This document shows, one piece after another, positions 23,060 through 32,948 of a stretch of 64,000 nucleotides of DNA. Source of the DNA: Coprococcus sp. OM04-5BH (GTDB lineage: Bacteria > Bacillota > Clostridia > Lachnospirales > Lachnospiraceae); contig NZ_QULM01000002.1 of assembly GCF_003482105.1 (NCBI RefSeq), positions 124,001 through 188,000 of the forward strand. The letters run 5' to 3'. A model generated the notes under the pieces. The model ran no database searches, had not been told where the DNA came from, and saw nothing but the letters and a program-made list of their open reading frames with translations. Positions within the stretch are counted from its first letter, which is position 1. Each line of letters starts with the position of its first letter. The position numbers were made by a program, and so were the translations under genes.

Positions 23060-24055
23060 TTACTTATATGGTTCAAGCCCGAAGTGCCTGTAGCATACAT
23101 CTGTAACTATTCTTCCCCTTGGAGTACGATTTATGAATCCGTTTTTTATAAGATACGGCTCATATACATCCTCCACAGTTCCCGGATCCTCACCTATGGC
23201 TGCTGAAAGGGTATCCAGTCCCACAGGACCTCCTGAGAATTTATTTATCATTGTAAATAATATATTTCTGTCCACATGATCTAGTCCCATGGAATCAACT
23301 TCAAGGCGGTCAAGTGCCGTCTGGGCAGTATCCTTGTTTATAACTCCGTTGTGGCACACCTGGGCGAAATCCCTGCAACGCTTTAACAGCCTGTTGGCAA
23401 GTCTCGGAGTGCCTCTTGATCTTCTGGCTATCTCATAGGCACCATCCTCAGTAATATCCACATTAAGCACCTGAGCCGAACGGATAACTATATCCTTAAG
23501 CTCCTCCGGTGTGTAGAACTCCAACCTGTCTACCATCCCGAATCTGTCTCTTAAAGGTGCTGTCAGCATTCCTGCCCTGGTGGTAGCACCAATAAGAGTA
23601 AACCTTGGCAGCTCAAGTCTTATGGATCTGGCTCCTGCCCCCTTACCAATAACAACATCAATGGCATAATCCTCCATCGCAGGATACAGAACCTCTTCAA
23701 CCTGACTGTTTAAACGGTGTATCTCGTCTATGAACAAAACATCATTTTCAGAGAGGTTATTAAGGATCGCCGCCAGTTCTCCCGGCTTCTCAATGGCAGG
23801 ACCTGATGTGATCTTGATGTTGACGTCCATTTCATTTGCAACTATTGAGGCAAGGGTGGTCTTACCAAGTCCCGGTGGTCCGTACAGAAGAAGGTGATCT
23901 AAAGGTTCATTCCTCTTCTTCGCCGCATCGATAAAGATACGGAGATTGTTCTTAACCTTGCTCTGACCAATGTATTCCTTAAGGAATCTCGGTCTGAGAC
24001 TTTGTTCGCTATTTATTTCTTCTATATCTGCTTCCGTAGATATGATCCTGTTCAT
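23060..24055 (-). CDS. ruvB: Holliday junction branch migration helicase RuvB
   Basis: AAA+ motor that drives branch migration with RuvA. 331 residues: N-terminal [19 protein letters not shown], Walker [10 protein letters not shown], Walker B DEIHR, sensor GATTRAG ([19 protein letters not shown]) and arginine finger region, then a winged helix domain ([55 protein letters not shown]). All motifs are intact. It lies 47 nt downstream of ruvA in the usual ruvAB arrangement. Ribosome site is modest (GAGGAATG). Confidence 0.98.
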   Translation of the reverse strand: MNRIISTEADIEEINSEQSLRPRFLKEYIGQSKVKNNLRIFIDAAKKRNEPLDHLLLYGPPGLGKTTLASIVANEMDVNIKITSGPAIEKPGELAAILNNLSENDVLFIDEIHRLNSQVEEVLYPAMEDYAIDVVIGKGAGARSIRLELPRFTLIGATTRAGMLTAPLRDRFGMVDRLEFYTPEELKDIVIRSAQVLNVDITEDGAYEIARRSRGTPRLANRLLKRCRDFAQVCHNGVINKDTAQTALDRLEVDSMGLDHVDRNILFTMINKFSGGPVGLDTLSAAIGEDPGTVEDVYEPYLIKNGFINRTPRGRIVTDVCYRHFGLEPYK

Positions 24056-24102
24056 TTAAAACATTCCTCATTCCCATGAACACCGGCAACTAATCCCTGA
24101 TG

Positions 24103-24705
24103 TTACATTATCTTCTTTAAAGCCGCACTTAAAAGCTGCTCTGTTGACATGTCGTCAACATCCTTTACCTTCTTTATGGCTGCGGCAGCCTCTGAGCCAC
24201 TGTATCCAAGAGAAGTCAGTGCCAGTATTACCTCATTTGTGACACTGCTTGACGGAGCCGCCTCAGTAACCTGTCTATCATAGGCACCGGATATAAGATC
24301 TTCCATCTTCATCTTGTCCTTAAGCTCCATTATGATCCTCTGGGCACCCTTGGTTCCAACACCATTTGCCTTTGTAATACTCTTCACATCATCTGTTACC
24401 ACTGCAAATTGCAGCTCTGATACAGACATTGCAGAAAGCACTGAAAGTGCCGCCTTGGGGCCGATCCCGTTTATGGATATAAGAAGCTTGAAGGTCTCAA
24501 GCTCAGAATTATCTGCAAATCCGTAAAGGCTCAGCTCATCCTCACGTATATATATATAAGTATATACCTTAACTGCCGCTCCTATGGCAGGAAGTCTCAT
24601 GGCAAACTGTTCAGATATGAACAGCATATAGCCTATTCCTCCACATTCCACAACAATGCTTCCGTCATTTTTCTCGACTAGATCGCCCTTTATATATGAA
24701 AACAT
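24103..24705 (-). CDS. ruvA: Holliday junction DNA-binding protein RuvA
   Basis: Tetrameric junction-recognition subunit of RuvAB, 200 residues. An OB-fold domain (MFSYIKGDLVEKNDGSIVVECGGIGYMLFI) is followed by helix-hairpin-helix motifs (LLISINGIGPKAALSVLSAM and ITKANGVGTKGAQRIIMELKDK) and a C-terminal RuvB-interacting UBA-like domain (EVILALTSLGYSGSEAAAAIKKV). Start chosen at 24705 because GAGGTAAAT precedes this ATG and homologues begin MFxYIKG; an open frame extends 19 codons further. Upstream is a 173-nt divergent region with the YprB-like gene. Confidence 0.97.
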   Translation of the reverse strand: MFSYIKGDLVEKNDGSIVVECGGIGYMLFISEQFAMRLPAIGAAVKVYTYIYIREDELSLYGFADNSELETFKLLISINGIGPKAALSVLSAMSVSELQFAVVTDDVKSITKANGVGTKGAQRIIMELKDKMKMEDLISGAYDRQVTEAAPSSSVTNEVILALTSLGYSGSEAAAAIKKVKDVDDMSTEQLLSAALKKIM

Positions 24706-24878
24706 ATTTACCTCTTCAATATATATGGATATATATCCCATATCAAAATTATATTTAGTCAATTACCCACACGGATTATACCACACAAATTATCAAATGG
24801 GAATATATGTTTGCTTTTTTAATAAACTGTTGCTATGATTATATGGGATATTGCAAATGTAGTCGGGAGGAACGGAAC

Positions 24879-25958
24879 TTGAAGATATATACCTACAGAG
24901 AAAAACTGAATACACTCCACTGTGAGGAATATGGGATAGATACAGGCAAAACTATTTTCTTTGATATAGAAACCACCGGGCTTTCCGCAAAAAATTCCTA
25001 CATATACATGATAGGCTACGGAATTACAGACAATTCAGGAAACGCGGAGATCACGCTGCTGTTTAATGACGACGGCACGCCCGTATCCGAAAAGGAAATG
25101 CTCATTTACTTCGCAGATATCTCAGAGCACTTCTCCCATACACTTACCTATAACGGCAATACCTTTGATATTCCCTATGTAAGGGAAAGGTTAAAAAAGC
25201 ACGATCTTGCCGATATATTCGAGTCTATGACAAGCATTGATCTTTTTGTTCTTATAAGGAAGTATAAGGCTAAGCTTCATCTTAACAGCTGTCACCAGTC
25301 AGATATTGAAGAGCTCTGTGGCATCCATCGTAACGACTTTTGTTCCGGCGGAAAGCTCATAGGCGTATATAAGAAATACCTTAAGACAAAGGACAATGCT
25401 GATCTTGATGATCTTCTGAAACATAATCACGATGACATCCTGGGGCTTATGTCCATAACAGATATGGCAGCCCTTAACTACACATTTTCGGGAAATTACA
25501 CTATCACATCCGCCTCTATAGATAATGACGGAAATCTGACAGTAACCTGCAGCACTGCCTACATACCTACCCGTGTCACCTATTCAAATGGAGACATGTT
25601 CGTAAATCTCTACAAGAACACCATGACATTGCGGTTTAAGCCTGTATCAGACACAATGAAATATTATTTCAGGGATTATAAAAACTACTACTATATGCCC
25701 CTTGAGAATAAGGTCATACACAAATCCCTGGCACGCTATGTGGAACCGGAATTCATAGAGAAGGCCACAAAGGAAAACGCCTATACAGTAAAGCAGGGCT
25801 TTTTCCTCACCCAGGCAAAGACAAGGCTTGGCTACGAATACAGGTACAACCTTGATGATAAGCAGACCTTTATGGATATTGAGGGATTTGAAAAAGCCGC
25901 CCCTCAGGATAAGAGTCTGTACATAAAGGAACGACTTAATGAAAAATATAAAGCATAA
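24879..25958 (+). CDS. YprB-like RNase H-fold exonuclease domain protein
   Basis: Predicted 3'-5' exonuclease of the RNase_H_2/YprB group, 359 residues. DEDD-type acidic motifs are visible: FFDIETTGLS (motif I), LTYNGNTFDIPYVRERL (motif II) and HNHDDILGLMSI (motif III). A C-terminal region of about 150 residues is conserved only loosely. In Bacillus yprB lies next to the helicase gene yprA; here the partner is absent. The start is taken as TTG at 24879 because GGGAGG ends 8 nt before it; the nearest ATG at 24843 has no ribosome site. It is divergent from ruvA. Confidence 0.82.
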   Translation: MKIYTYREKLNTLHCEEYGIDTGKTIFFDIETTGLSAKNSYIYMIGYGITDNSGNAEITLLFNDDGTPVSEKEMLIYFADISEHFSHTLTYNGNTFDIPYVRERLKKHDLADIFESMTSIDLFVLIRKYKAKLHLNSCHQSDIEELCGIHRNDFCSGGKLIGVYKKYLKTKDNADLDDLLKHNHDDILGLMSITDMAALNYTFSGNYTITSASIDNDGNLTVTCSTAYIPTRVTYSNGDMFVNLYKNTMTLRFKPVSDTMKYYFRDYKNYYYMPLENKVIHKSLARYVEPEFIEKATKENAYTVKQGFFLTQAKTRLGYEYRYNLDDKQTFMDIEGFEKAAPQDKSLYIKERLNEKYKA

Positions 25959-25980
25959 CCGCTTAAACATCGATTGGCAG

Positions 25981-26037
25981 CTCATCAGTCGTTAAATGAA
26001 ATCATGTAAACATGCTGCATTTGACTCGTCACAATAA
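25981..26037. repeat. hairpin repeat, family 2, copy 1
   Basis: Resembles 45043-45103. The core AAATGAAATCATGT-AA-ACATGCTGCATTTGA folds into a hairpin with outer AAATG/CATTT and inner CATGT/ACATG pairing. Ends abut a terminator at 26047-26083. ACTCGTCACAA is repeated twice at the right edge. Confidence 0.6.
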
Positions 26038-26046
26038 CTCGTCACA

Positions 26047-26083
26047 ACAAAAACAGCGTAGAACTTGTCTACGCTGTTTTTTT
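26047..26083. terminator. bidirectional terminator between yprB-like gene and ispH-rpsA
   Basis: AACAGCGTAGA-ACTTG-TCTACGCTGTT stem with seven T on the plus side and an A run on the other, between convergent genes. Confidence 0.88.
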
Positions 26084-26176
26084 CACTTAATATCATACAA
26101 ATCATTAACTCACGCAGACACATCCTGCAACTGCGATCACCATGATATCATATGTATCATTTAATATATTATCTGA

Positions 26177-28105
26177 TTACTCCTCTACAGGTGCCTCTTC
26201 CTCAACTGGTGGCTCCTGTAAAGCCTTGATTGATAAGCTGATCTTCTTATCTTCAGGCTTGAAGTCAACAATCTTAGCCTCGATCTCATCACCGATCTTG
26301 AATACATCCTCAGGCTTAGCAACATGCTCATATGAAATCTGTGATACATGAAGTAATGCGTCAACCCCTGGCTCAAGTTCAACGAATGCGCCAAAATCTG
26401 TCATTCTTGCAATTCTTCCCTTAACAACATTGCCGATTGCATACTTCTCTTCTGCATTAACCCATGGGTTTGTCTCATCAAACTTTAAGCTGAGAGCAAT
26501 CTTCTCACCATCAATAGCCTTGATGAATGCCTTAACCTTGTCGCCAACCTTGAATACCTTCTTAGGGCTCTCAACTCTTCCCCATGACATCTCTGAGATA
26601 TGAAGAAGTCCGTCTGCTCCGCCTAAATCAATGAATGCACCGAAGTCTGTAACATTCTTAACTGTTCCTTCAACAACCATGCCAACTTCGATTCTTGCGA
26701 ATAATTCCTTAGCTGCCTCAGCCTTCTGCTCAACAACAAGCTTCTTTCTGTTACCGATTATTCTTCTCTTCTTAGGGTTGAACTCTGTTAATACGAACTC
26801 GATCTCCTGATCAAGATACTTGTCAAGGTTCTTCTCATATACATCTGATACAAGGCTTGCAGGTATGAATACTCTTGACTCCTCAACATTTACGTTTAAG
26901 CCGCCCTTAACAACCTGAATTACCTTACCCTTGAGAACTTCACCGTTATTGAAAGCTTCTTCAAGCTTCTCATTAACCTTCTCTGCAGCAACCTGCTTAT
27001 ATGAAAGAGCAACCTGTCCTTCTCCGTCATTTGTCTTAATAACCTTTACAGTGATAGGGTCACCAACGTGTACAAGTTCTGTAAGATCAACATTAGGAGC
27101 GTTTGTGTACTCACTCTTTGTGATGATACCATCTGACTTATACTTGATATCAACCACGATCTCATCAGGCTTAACATCGATTACTGTTCCATCAACAAGC
27201 TCTCCCTGTCTGATAGATACCTTGCTCTCATCATTCTCTAACATCTGTTCAAAACTTAACTCTGCCATGCTACTATGAACCTCCTTAATAATATAATTTG
27301 GGGTAGATGCCCCCGCTGTAATACCTACCCTACTAACGGATTCAAAAGTAGTCAAATCCAAATCAACGAGTGTCTGTATATAGTAAGTATTCTCACATTC
27401 TTTTTTGCTTATGTCATATAGCTTCTGAGTATTAGAGCTGTTCCTGCCGCCTATAACTATCATGGCATCAACCCTTGAAGCAATCTCCTTCGCTTCTTTC
27501 TGCCTGACAGCTGTAGCGTTACAGATAGTCTCATAAACATTAACATTATACAATTTATTTCTAATAATATCAACAATATTATTAAATTTATTCAAATTAA
27601 AAGTGGTCTGGCTTACAACGCTGATCTCATGGTTCTCATCCGACAATGCATCTATCAGGGAAATTATACCTTCCTCGCTGTCTACAACGTGTACCTCACC
27701 GCTGCACCAGCCTACTATCCCCTTAACCTCCTGGTGGTTTGGATCTCCCACAATAATGATAACACGGCCTGCTTCGGAATCATTTTTCACAATATTGTGG
27801 ATCTTCTTCACAAATGGACAGGTGGCGTCCACCACATGTATACCCCTTGAATTGAGATCATCGTATACCTTTTTTTCTACACCGTGGGAACGGATCACAA
27901 CCGTGCAGTCCGACTTCCCCTCTAATTCATCCAGGTCTTCTATTATATTGACGCCCTTGCTCTTAAGGTCCTCAATAACCTCCTCATTATGGATTATAGG
28001 ACCGAATGTATATACCTCTCTGTGTCCCGCCTGCTCATAAGCCATATCGACTGCCCTCTGAACGCCAAAGCAGAAGCCCGCAGACTTGGCAAGTATTATT
28101 TCCAT
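26177..28105 (-). CDS. ispH: IspH-ribosomal protein S1 fusion
   Basis: Bifunctional 642-residue protein. The N-terminal ~285 residues are 4-hydroxy-3-methylbut-2-enyl diphosphate reductase, the last MEP-pathway enzyme; the three [4Fe-4S] cysteines are in GFCFGV, DATCPFV and ETICNAT, with GPIIHN, GDPNHQEV and SNT substrate motifs. The rest has four S1 RNA-binding repeats (starting near GELVDGTVIDVKP, GEVLKGKVIQVVKGG, GMVVEGTVKNVTDFGAFIDLGGADGLLHISEMSW and GNVVKGRIARMTDFGAFVELEPGVDALLHVSQIS) plus an acidic tail, corresponding to RpsA. This fusion is known in Clostridia. Start at 28105 has GGGGAG upstream; the six extra codons do not. Confidence 0.96.
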   Translation of the reverse strand: MEIILAKSAGFCFGVQRAVDMAYEQAGHREVYTFGPIIHNEEVIEDLKSKGVNIIEDLDELEGKSDCTVVIRSHGVEKKVYDDLNSRGIHVVDATCPFVKKIHNIVKNDSEAGRVIIIVGDPNHQEVKGIVGWCSGEVHVVDSEEGIISLIDALSDENHEISVVSQTTFNLNKFNNIVDIIRNKLYNVNVYETICNATAVRQKEAKEIASRVDAMIVIGGRNSSNTQKLYDISKKECENTYYIQTLVDLDLTTFESVSRVGITAGASTPNYIIKEVHSSMAELSFEQMLENDESKVSIRQGELVDGTVIDVKPDEIVVDIKYKSDGIITKSEYTNAPNVDLTELVHVGDPITVKVIKTNDGEGQVALSYKQVAAEKVNEKLEEAFNNGEVLKGKVIQVVKGGLNVNVEESRVFIPASLVSDVYEKNLDKYLDQEIEFVLTEFNPKKRRIIGNRKKLVVEQKAEAAKELFARIEVGMVVEGTVKNVTDFGAFIDLGGADGLLHISEMSWGRVESPKKVFKVGDKVKAFIKAIDGEKIALSLKFDETNPWVNAEEKYAIGNVVKGRIARMTDFGAFVELEPGVDALLHVSQISYEHVAKPEDVFKIGDEIEAKIVDFKPEDKKISLSIKALQEPPVEEEAPVEE

Positions 28106-28162
28106 GCTTGTACTTCTCCCCAAATCAAACTTGATATTTATTTTCTGTCACTCATTTAATTT

Positions 28163-28260
28163 AAGTAATGTATTACCGGTCAACCATTTAATCCATACGG
28201 TATATTACCGGTAACCCCTTCAATTAATACAGTATATTACTCCTCAGTTAATTCATATGA
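28163..28260. repeat. three imperfect 32-bp tandem repeats
   Basis: TATTACCGGT at 28171-28180 and 28203-28212 and its variant TATTACTCCT at 28235-28244 recur at exactly 32 bp, each followed by a TTAATNNATA-like piece. They fill most of the 166-nt gap between cmk and ispH. Confidence 0.6.
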
Positions 28261-28271
28261 TCTATCATTGA

Positions 28272-28931
28272 TCATATTCTCTCACGGGCATATCCTATGA
28301 TGGTTCCTGTCACCGTATCTATGTCCATGGCTGAGCTGTCAAGATACACTGCGTCCTCTGCCTGCTTAAGAGGTGCTGTCTTTCTGCTCATATCCTGCTC
28401 ATCCCTAGTGATTATATCTGCTTCGATCTGTGAAAGATCGGCAGATTTGCCGGCTGCAACCAGCTCGTCATAACGTCTCTTGGCTCTGACAGCAGATGAA
28501 GCAGTCAGATATATCTTAAGCTCCGCACTTGGAAGTATATTTGTTCCTATATCCCTGCCGTCCATTACCACGTTATTTGCAACGGCAAGATCACGCTGTA
28601 AGGATAAAAGCTTTTCTCTCACAACCGATATGGCAGATGATTTGGACGCCATATTTCCAACGGCTTCCTCTCTCAATCTTCCGGTAACATTCTCATCATT
28701 TAGTATTACCTGCTGCTTACCATCCCGGTACTTTATCTCGATCTTTATGGCTGAAAGTGCAGTCTCAACCTGCTCCATATCAGCTATATCTACCTTATTG
28801 TTTATAAAATACAGTGCAATGGCTCTGTACATTGCTCCGGTATCAACATATATGAATCCCAGTTCCTTTGCCACAAGCTTGGCAATAGTACTCTTTCCTG
28901 CACCGGCAGGCCCGTCTATAGCTATGTTCAT
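28272..28931 (-). CDS. cmk: (d)CMP kinase
   Basis: Phosphorylates CMP and dCMP. 219 residues with P-loop GPAGAGKST (residues 7-15), YVDTGAMYRAIAL, the NMP-binding insert, DGRDIGTNILPSAELKIYLTAS and a C-terminal lid RDEQDMSRKTAPLKQAEDAVYLDSS, all diagnostic of Cmk. The start at MNIAIDGP is supported by GGAGGAAAAGG upstream; longer frames run into the flavoprotein gene. It is next to ispH-rpsA, as in many Firmicutes where cmk, rpsA and ispH cluster. Confidence 0.97.
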   Translation of the reverse strand: MNIAIDGPAGAGKSTIAKLVAKELGFIYVDTGAMYRAIALYFINNKVDIADMEQVETALSAIKIEIKYRDGKQQVILNDENVTGRLREEAVGNMASKSSAISVVREKLLSLQRDLAVANNVVMDGRDIGTNILPSAELKIYLTASSAVRAKRRYDELVAAGKSADLSQIEADIITRDEQDMSRKTAPLKQAEDAVYLDSSAMDIDTVTGTIIGYARERI

Positions 28932-28953
28932 ATTATCCTTTTCCTCCGTGATA

Positions 28954-30183
28954 TTATTCCTCTGCGGCACACATTCCCGCTAGTCTTCCCGTGGACCACG
29001 CCACTTGAAGATTAAAGCCTCCAGTAAGGGCGTCCACATCTATGATCTCACCTGCAAAATACAGTCTTCTCACAAGCTTTGACTCCATTGTGGCAGGATT
29101 TATTTCCTTTGTATTTATTCCACCCTTTGTTATTATTGCCTCATCTAAGCCTCTTAAACCATCAAAGGTGAGTTCCATGTGTTTTATTGTATCCACAAGC
29201 CTTTCCCGCTCCTCTCTGGTAACGGAATTAACCTGTTTATAGGGATCTATAGCTGTAATTTCTATTATAACAGGTATCAGCTTAACAGGGAGCAGTTCTC
29301 CCAGGGAATTTTTAAACTCTTTATTTATGTTCTTCTTGAAATCCCTCACGATCCTCTGATCCAGTGCCTCTCTGTCAAGAGCCGGCTTCAGATCAATGTA
29401 CATGGATAGTTCCTTGTCCAGATAACGATGTATATAAGCTGACGACTTGATAACCAACGGTCCGCTTATTCCAAAATGGGTAAACAACATTTCTCCCTGT
29501 TCATTAAAGACGGTCTTCTTTCCTGATCTTATGCAGAAGCTTACATTTTTAAGGGATAATCCCATAAGCTCCTTGCAGAAGGCCTCTTTTATGTTGTAAG
29601 GAACCAATGAAGGCATAATATCCTTTATGGTATGACCGAATTTTTCTGCCATGTTATACCCGTCTCCTGTGGAGCCTGTAAGAGGATAGGACTTTCCTCC
29701 GGTAGCCAGGATAACTGCGTCACATTTAATCTCTCCGGTACCGGTCTTAACTCCTGTAACACATCCGTCCTTTACAACTATATCCTGTACCCTTGTATTA
29801 AGCATGACCTCTATGTTCCTGTTTCTGTTTATGAGGGTCTTTAACACACCTATAACATCAGAGGAATGATCGCTGGCAGGAAATACTCTGTCTCCCCGTT
29901 CCACCTTTGTAACAAGTCCCGCCTTATTGAAGAAGTCTATGACCGCCTCATTGTCAAATGTATATATGGAGCTGTACATAAACTTAGGATTAGTGGTAAT
30001 AGCATTGAAAAGCCTGTCTATATCACAGGCATTTGTAAGATTACATCTGCCCTTACCTGTAATAAACAGCTTCTTTCCCAGCCTGTCATTTCTCTCAACA
30101 AGTATAACTTTATTATTACCGGCAGCCGTTATGGCTGCCATCATTCCTGCAGCACCGCCGCCTACTACAACTATTGTTCCCAT
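28954..30183 (-). CDS. FAD-dependent oxidoreductase of the BaiN/HI0933 family
   Basis: 409-residue flavoprotein. N-terminal dinucleotide-binding fold VVGGGAAGMMAAITAA with the ERNDRLGKKLFITGKGRCNLTN signature of the HI0933/YhiN/BaiN family, an inserted domain (LFTHFGISGPLVIKSSAYI), and the C-terminal GGINTKEINPATMESKLVRRLYFAGEIIDVDALTGGFNLQVAWSTGRLAG flavin motif. Some members reduce bile acid intermediates, others modify rRNA-related substrates; the substrate here is open. It is the first gene ahead of cmk and ispH-rpsA; AAAGGA precedes the ATG. Confidence 0.9.
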   Translation of the reverse strand: MGTIVVVGGGAAGMMAAITAAGNNKVILVERNDRLGKKLFITGKGRCNLTNACDIDRLFNAITTNPKFMYSSIYTFDNEAVIDFFNKAGLVTKVERGDRVFPASDHSSDVIGVLKTLINRNRNIEVMLNTRVQDIVVKDGCVTGVKTGTGEIKCDAVILATGGKSYPLTGSTGDGYNMAEKFGHTIKDIMPSLVPYNIKEAFCKELMGLSLKNVSFCIRSGKKTVFNEQGEMLFTHFGISGPLVIKSSAYIHRYLDKELSMYIDLKPALDREALDQRIVRDFKKNINKEFKNSLGELLPVKLIPVIIEITAIDPYKQVNSVTREERERLVDTIKHMELTFDGLRGLDEAIITKGGINTKEINPATMESKLVRRLYFAGEIIDVDALTGGFNLQVAWSTGRLAGMCAAEE

Positions 30184-30226
30184 TATATATTCCTTTATGT
30201 CGCACCTGCTTAGTTACTATATCAAA

Positions 30227-30253
30227 TAAGAGGCGGAAATCTCCCGCCTCTTA
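30227..30253 (-). terminator. likely terminator of the decarboxylase operon
   Basis: TAAGAGGCGG-GAGATT-TCCGCCTCTTA stem 32 nt after oadA on the minus strand, with only a short T tract (TTATTTG). Confidence 0.65.
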
Positions 30254-30284
30254 CCAGAAAATCATTTTCCTAATTTATTAAATA

Positions 30285-31691
30285 TTATACAGGATATGCC
30301 TTGCTGTCATTGTCTACTAATGTAGCGTCAACCTTTGTATCCTGTGCGTCTCTGAGCTTAAAGTACTCAAGAGCAACCTGTGGGAATAATGCATATGTTA
30401 ATACATCCTCATCCTGCTTCTTGTACTGGATCATTTCCTTCTCGATCTTATCAAGCTCGTTGTCTAAGAGATCGGCCGGACGACATGTGATAGGCTCCTT
30501 GTCGCCGATAACCTTCTTCTTAACCTCAGGATCAACAGGCTTAACTGACTGACCATACTCGCCGCCAACAAGAGCCTTTGACTCCTTTGTACACATCTTA
30601 TATCTCTCACCTGTAACAACATTGAGAACTGCCTGTGTACCAACGATCTGGCTTGAAGGTGTAACAAGTGGTGGCTCACCATAGTCCTTACGAACTCTTG
30701 GAACCTCTTCAAGAACCTCATTGAACTTATCCTCTGCGTTCATTTCCTTAAGCTGTGAAACAAGGTTTGAAAGCATACCACCAGGTACCTGATATAAAAG
30801 TGTCTTAACATTAACACCAAGAACCTTTGGATTGAGAAGTCCGCTCTTTAACCACTCTTCTCTCATTGGTCTGAAGTAATCAGCGATCTCAGCAAGGAGA
30901 TTCTGATCAAAGCCAGGATCATACTCTGTACCCTCAAATGTTTTAGCCATAACCTCTGTAGCCGGCTGGCTTGTGCCAAGGGCAAGTGGTGAAATTGCTG
31001 TGTCGATAATATCACATCCTGCTTCAACTGCCTTAAGATATGTCATTGAAGCAACACCTGATGTGTAGTGTGTATGAAGCTGGATCGGAAGCTTTGAACC
31101 ATCCTTGAGAGCCTCAACAAGCTCTGTTGCCTTATATGGAACAAGAAGACCTGCCATATCCTTGATACAGATTGAATCTGCACCCATATCTTCAATTCTC
31201 TTTGCCATATCCTTCCAGTAATCAAGTGTATATGCATCACCTAAAGTATAAGCAAGCGCAACCTGTGCATGTCCCTTTTCCTTGTTACATGCCTTAACTG
31301 CTGTCTGAAGGTTTCTTAAATCGTTAAGACAGTCAAATATTCTGATAATATCAATACCATTTGCTATTGACTTCTGAACGAAATACTCAACAACATCATC
31401 GGCATAATGACGGTAACCAAGAATATTCTGACCTCTGAATAACATCTGAAGCTTTGTATTCTTGAAACCATCTCTTAACTTTCTGAGTCTGTCCCATGGA
31501 TCTTCCTTAAGGAATCTAAGTGAAGCATCAAATGTAGCGCCACCCCAGCACTCTACTGAATGATATCCAACCTTATCCATCTTGTCGATGATAGGAAGCA
31601 TCTGCTCAGTTGTCATACGAGTAGCTATAAGTGACTGATGCGCATCACGCAATACTGTTTCGGTAATCTTTACCGGTTTCTTATCTGCCAT
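30285..31691 (-). CDS. oadA: oxaloacetate decarboxylase-type carboxyltransferase, alpha subunit
   Basis: Transfers carboxyl between a 2-oxoacid (oxaloacetate/pyruvate) and biotin. 468 residues: TIM-barrel carboxyltransferase with LRDAHQSLIATRM, VECWGGATFDASLRFL, LFRGQNILGYRHYADD (catalytic Lys/metal region), LHTHYTSG (metal-binding HxH), and the C-terminal PASTA-like helical domain VPGGMLSNL...PPLVTPSSQIVGTQA. It has no biotinyl domain; the carrier is the separate 125-residue protein upstream. Equivalent to OadA, pyruvate carboxylase subunit B, or the 5S subunit of transcarboxylase. Last gene of a five-gene operon; AGGAGG precedes the ATG. Confidence 0.93.
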   Translation of the reverse strand: MADKKPVKITETVLRDAHQSLIATRMTTEQMLPIIDKMDKVGYHSVECWGGATFDASLRFLKEDPWDRLRKLRDGFKNTKLQMLFRGQNILGYRHYADDVVEYFVQKSIANGIDIIRIFDCLNDLRNLQTAVKACNKEKGHAQVALAYTLGDAYTLDYWKDMAKRIEDMGADSICIKDMAGLLVPYKATELVEALKDGSKLPIQLHTHYTSGVASMTYLKAVEAGCDIIDTAISPLALGTSQPATEVMAKTFEGTEYDPGFDQNLLAEIADYFRPMREEWLKSGLLNPKVLGVNVKTLLYQVPGGMLSNLVSQLKEMNAEDKFNEVLEEVPRVRKDYGEPPLVTPSSQIVGTQAVLNVVTGERYKMCTKESKALVGGEYGQSVKPVDPEVKKKVIGDKEPITCRPADLLDNELDKIEKEMIQYKKQDEDVLTYALFPQVALEYFKLRDAQDTKVDATLVDNDSKAYPV

Positions 31692-31779
31692 TTCATGACC
31701 TCCTGTAAATCTTCTGTCTACTAAACATTATATAGATTTTCCGATATATTATATCGTTCTGCTGAATTTTATTTTAAAA

Positions 31780-32910
31780 TTAAATTCCGAATATAGCAAG
31801 GAATGTACCTGCTGCAACGGCTGTACCAATAACACCTGCTACGTTTGGACCCATGGCATTCATGAGAAGGAAGTTTGTTGGATCATACTGTGCTCCAACC
31901 TTCTGTGAAACTCTGGCCGCCATTGGAACTGCTGAAACTCCGGCTGAACCGATAAGTGGATTAACCTTACCCTTTGTAGCCCAACACATTAACTTACCAA
32001 ACAATACACCGGCTGCTGTACCGAACGCAAATGCCACAAGACCTAAAAGAAAGATCTTAAGTGTACTAACCTGAAGGAATGCTTCAGCACTTGTAGATGC
32101 ACCAACTGATGTGCCGAGAAGGATAACTACGATGTACATCATGGCATTTGAAGCTGTCTCTGTAAGCTGCTTAACAACTCCACACTCTCTGAAGAGGTTA
32201 CCTAACATAAGCATACCAACAAGTGGTGCTGTTGTTGGGAGAATTAATACAACTACCAGTGTAACGATGATTGGGAAGAGAATCTTCTCAAGCTTTGTTA
32301 CAGGACGAAGCTGAGGCATCTTAACAAGTCTTTCCTTCTTTGTTGTAAGAGCCTTCATGATAGGTGGCTGGATAACAGGAACAAGTGACATATATGAATA
32401 TGCTGCAACTGCTATAGGGCCTAAAAGTGTTCCACCCATACCAAGCTTACCTGCAAGGTAGATAGATGTAGGACCATCGGCACCACCGATTATTGAGATT
32501 GCTGCTGCTTCCTTTCCGTTGAATCCCATAAGGAATGCAAGGAAGTATGCTGCATAGATACCAAACTGAGCTGCTGCACCCAGCAGGAAGCTCTTTGGAT
32601 TTGCGATAAGCGGACCAAAGTCTGTCATGGCACCAACACCCATGAAAATAAGTGATGGAAGAATACTCCACTCATCAAGTAAATAGAAATAATGTAATAA
32701 ACCACCTTCTGCCATTATGTCCGGGAACATATTGACCAAAAACATACCAAATGAGATTGGTACCAGAAGTAATGGTTCGAAACCTTTTCCAATTGCAAGA
32801 TACATGAAAACAAAAGCTACAAGAATCATGATGTAGTTTTTCCAGTCAAGATTTGCAAATCCGGTCTGATTAGCTAAATTTGACAAAACGTCAAGTATAC
32901 TACTGCCCAT
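31780..32910 (-). CDS. sodium-translocating decarboxylase beta subunit
   Basis: Integral membrane Na+ pump subunit (OadB/MmdB/GcdB family), 376 residues with roughly nine to eleven hydrophobic helices. Signature segments include [60 protein letters not shown], and the C-terminal [52 protein letters not shown]. The Asp of the GGADGPT motif takes part in Na+ transport and carboxybiotin decarboxylation in this family. Decarboxylation of carboxybiotin drives Na+ export. GGAGG precedes the ATG. Confidence 0.96.
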   Translation of the reverse strand: MGSSILDVLSNLANQTGFANLDWKNYIMILVAFVFMYLAIGKGFEPLLLVPISFGMFLVNMFPDIMAEGGLLHYFYLLDEWSILPSLIFMGVGAMTDFGPLIANPKSFLLGAAAQFGIYAAYFLAFLMGFNGKEAAAISIIGGADGPTSIYLAGKLGMGGTLLGPIAVAAYSYMSLVPVIQPPIMKALTTKKERLVKMPQLRPVTKLEKILFPIIVTLVVVLILPTTAPLVGMLMLGNLFRECGVVKQLTETASNAMMYIVVILLGTSVGASTSAEAFLQVSTLKIFLLGLVAFAFGTAAGVLFGKLMCWATKGKVNPLIGSAGVSAVPMAARVSQKVGAQYDPTNFLLMNAMGPNVAGVIGTAVAAGTFLAIFGI

Positions 32911-32948
32911 TTAGTTGTTTCCTCCTATAAATTATTCGACGTACCAAA

